7,625 bases of DNA, taken from NCBI GenBank assembly GCA_937901285.1, contig CALCHI010000044.1, positions 1 to 7,625 on the forward strand, written 5' to 3'. Numbering within the stretch: position 1 is the stretch's first letter; every line of letters starts with the position of its first letter. Of the stretch, positions 6,176-7,625 are shown in pieces. The stretch comes from UBA8437 sp003445035 (GTDB lineage Bacteria > Planctomycetota > Planctomycetia > Planctomycetales > Planctomycetaceae). The notes under the pieces are model-generated. The model did not search any database. It had not been told where the DNA came from and saw only the letters and a list, made by a program, of their open reading frames with translations. Made by a program: the position numbers and the translations under genes.

Positions 6176-7625
6176 TCAATCCCGCGTAATGAACTCGTGC
6201 AGGTTCAACACCACGCTGCAGACACCGGTCCACGCACCCATCTCGACAGGATCGAGGCCCTCGATCTTGTCCGGCACGAGTTCGGCAACCGCCCTGGGAT
6301 CTCGCCGAAGCACCGCCGCCAGTCGGTGATGGCTGGCGGCCAGTTCACGTCGCTCGAGATCACTGGGCAGCCTCGCGGTACAGATCCGGAACACGTGGTC
6401 GATTCGTTTATCGGCCCCACCGTCGATTTCGCGAACCGCCCGTTGGGCCAGGGCCCTGGAGGCTTCGAAGAACAGGGGGTCGTTGAGCAACGTCAACGCC
6501 TGCAACGGCGTGTTGGAACGCTCGCGATGGGTGCAGGAATCCCGCGCGTTGGGCGCGTCGAAGGTCACCAGCTGGGGAAACGGCGTGGCCCGCTTAATGA
6601 AGATGTAGAGTGCCCGCCGATAACGACCGTCTCGTTCACTCACCTTCCAGCTACTCTTGCCGAAACCTCCCATCACCGTGCTCACCGATTGCGGAGGACG
6701 GACACTGGGACCACCGAGACTCCTGGAGAGCAGGCCGCTGGCCGCCAACGCGCTGTCACGGATCGCCTCGGCCGTCAGCCGCAGGCTCGACTGACGTGCC
6801 AGGAGCCTGTTGTCCGGATCGCGGTCCCGAAGTTCCGGCCGGACACGGGAAGACTGCCGGTAAACGGCCGAGCAGACAATCTGCCGGTGCAGCCATTTCG
6901 TGCTCCAGCCCCCGTCCATGAACCGGGCGGCCAGCCAGTCGAGCAGGTCGGGATGAGAAGGTCGCTCTCCCTGGATGCCGAAGTCTTCGGAGGTCAGGAC
7001 CAGGCCCCGACCGAAGAACTCCTGCCAGGCCCGGTTCACGATGACGCGTGCCGTCAGCGGATTGTCTCGAGAGACGAGCCACCGGGCCAGGGCCAGGCGG
7101 TTCCGCCGCGTCGGATTCCCGATCGGCGGCAGGAAACCCGGCGTGCCGGGCTCAACAACCGGCCCACGATCGTTGTAGACCCCCCGGTTCTGGAAAAAAC
7201 TCTTCCGAGGGTTCTGTGTTTCGCGGACCGTCGCCGCGCGGCTCAGCCGCGGCAGTTCCCTGTTCAGCGCGTCGATGCCGCTTTTGATCTGGCTCAGACC
7301 CAGTTCACTGAAACGCTTCGAATCGATGTCGGCTCCGAACCTCAGGAAGTACTCGAACAGCCGTTCGCGTTGCCGCCGGGACCGCCGGGCCGGGGCCAGC
7401 TTGACGATCTCCTGCCCCTCCAGTTGCCCCTCGCCCAGCCCCTGTCTCCAGATCAGGCCCAGGATTTCCCATCGCCGGTCCCAGCGATAGTCCTGTCCGG
7501 GGTTCGCGTTGGCTTCCAGCAGTCGCTGTTCCCACCGTCGCTGAAGTTTTTCGATCTCCACCGATCGCGGAGCGATCAATTCCCGGCGTCGACGATCGTA
7601 CGTGGGCCGCTTCTTCCGGTACGGC
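6176..7625 (-). CDS. DUF1549/DUF1553 family protein, C-terminal part, 5' end beyond right edge
   Basis: The frame is open to the right edge. The codon at 7579-7577 (TTG) can look like a start but reads as an internal leucine in PYRKKRPTYDRRRRE-L-IAPR, which matches the inter-domain linker of these proteins. About 482 residues are visible. A basic linker leads to NRGVYNDRGPVVEPGTPGFL (about 146-165), the typical entry to DUF1553. Next comes the domain itself: LALARWLVSRDNPLTARVIV, then NRAWQEFFGRGLVLTSEDFG, HPDLLDWLAARF, a GGPSVRPPQ block, and NTPLQALTLLNDPLF near the C-terminus. It ends in VVLNLHEFITRD, the family's usual terminus. The missing N-terminus probably holds a signal peptide, perhaps a PSCyt1 heme domain, and DUF1549. 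The protein is expected outside the cytoplasmic membrane; its biochemical role is not established. It is the first visible gene of a three-gene operon with DUF1501 and the phosphoesterase. Confidence 0.92.
   Translation of the reverse strand, partial: PYRKKRPTYDRRRRELIAPRSVEIEKLQRRWEQRLLEANANPGQDYRWDRRWEILGLIWRQGLGEGQLEGQEIVKLAPARRSRRQRERLFEYFLRFGADIDSKRFSELGLSQIKSGIDALNRELPRLSRAATVRETQNPRKSFFQNRGVYNDRGPVVEPGTPGFLPPIGNPTRRNRLALARWLVSRDNPLTARVIVNRAWQEFFGRGLVLTSEDFGIQGERPSHPDLLDWLAARFMDGGWSTKWLHRQIVCSAVYRQSSRVRPELRDRDPDNRLLARQSSLRLTAEAIRDSALAASGLLSRSLGGPSVRPPQSVSTVMGGFGKSSWKVSERDGRYRRALYIFIKRATPFPQLVTFDAPNARDSCTHRERSNTPLQALTLLNDPLFFEASRALAQRAVREIDGGADKRIDHVFRICTARLPSDLERRELAASHHRLAAVLRRDPRAVAELVPDKIEGLDPVEMGAWTGVCSVVLNLHEFITRD

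Noticed and set aside
7577..7579. TTG as the start codon of the DUF1553 gene
   Set aside because: The frame continues without a stop to the window edge with family-like linker sequence, so TTG is an internal leucine and the gene is 5'-partial.

Overview
The window looks like a piece of a Planctomycetota chromosome (class Planctomycetia most likely; genus not resolvable). The evidence is a set of protein families that are expanded in that phylum: a DUF1549/DUF1553-type protein, a DUF1501 protein with a twin-arginine leader, the start of a protein with a planctomycete cytochrome C (PSCyt1) motif, and a lipoprotein combining a glycosidase-like barrel with LamG. The DNA is GC-rich, and this GC bias produces many long antisense shadow frames that were left out.

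Layout. Bases 1-193 (minus) hold the first 64 codons of a secreted protein that runs off the left edge just as its heme motif CLGC(H) begins. Just upstream of it, 277-405 (minus), is a likely 42-residue single-pass membrane protein that starts with GTG. After a divergent intergenic region with no clear promoter, 654-3212 (plus) encodes a large lipoprotein with a TIM-barrel glycosidase-like domain and a C-terminal LamG region whose parts appear in an unusual order. Its stop converges, 39 nt away, on the stop of a three-gene minus-strand operon. In transcription order the operon is a DUF1553 protein (5' end beyond the right edge, stop at 6176), a DUF1501 protein (6172-4727) and a secreted PPP-family phosphoesterase (4727-3252). 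The gaps are 3 nt and then a 1-nt stop/start overlap, so the three are very likely co-translated.

How they may work together. All full-length proteins here and the left partial one carry export signals (lipobox, Sec or Tat), so the locus is devoted to the cell envelope. DUF1553/DUF1501 pairs are a hallmark of planctomycetes but have no settled biochemical function. The most notable feature is the third operon member. It has every catalytic residue of eukaryotic-type PP1/PP2A phosphatases but is exported, and it is tied translationally to the DUF1501 gene. The lipoprotein with barrel and LamG suggests surface carbohydrate handling. A functional link between it and the convergent operon is inference from proximity only.

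No tRNA, rRNA, CRISPR array, insertion sequence, attachment site, riboswitch or clear intrinsic terminator was seen.
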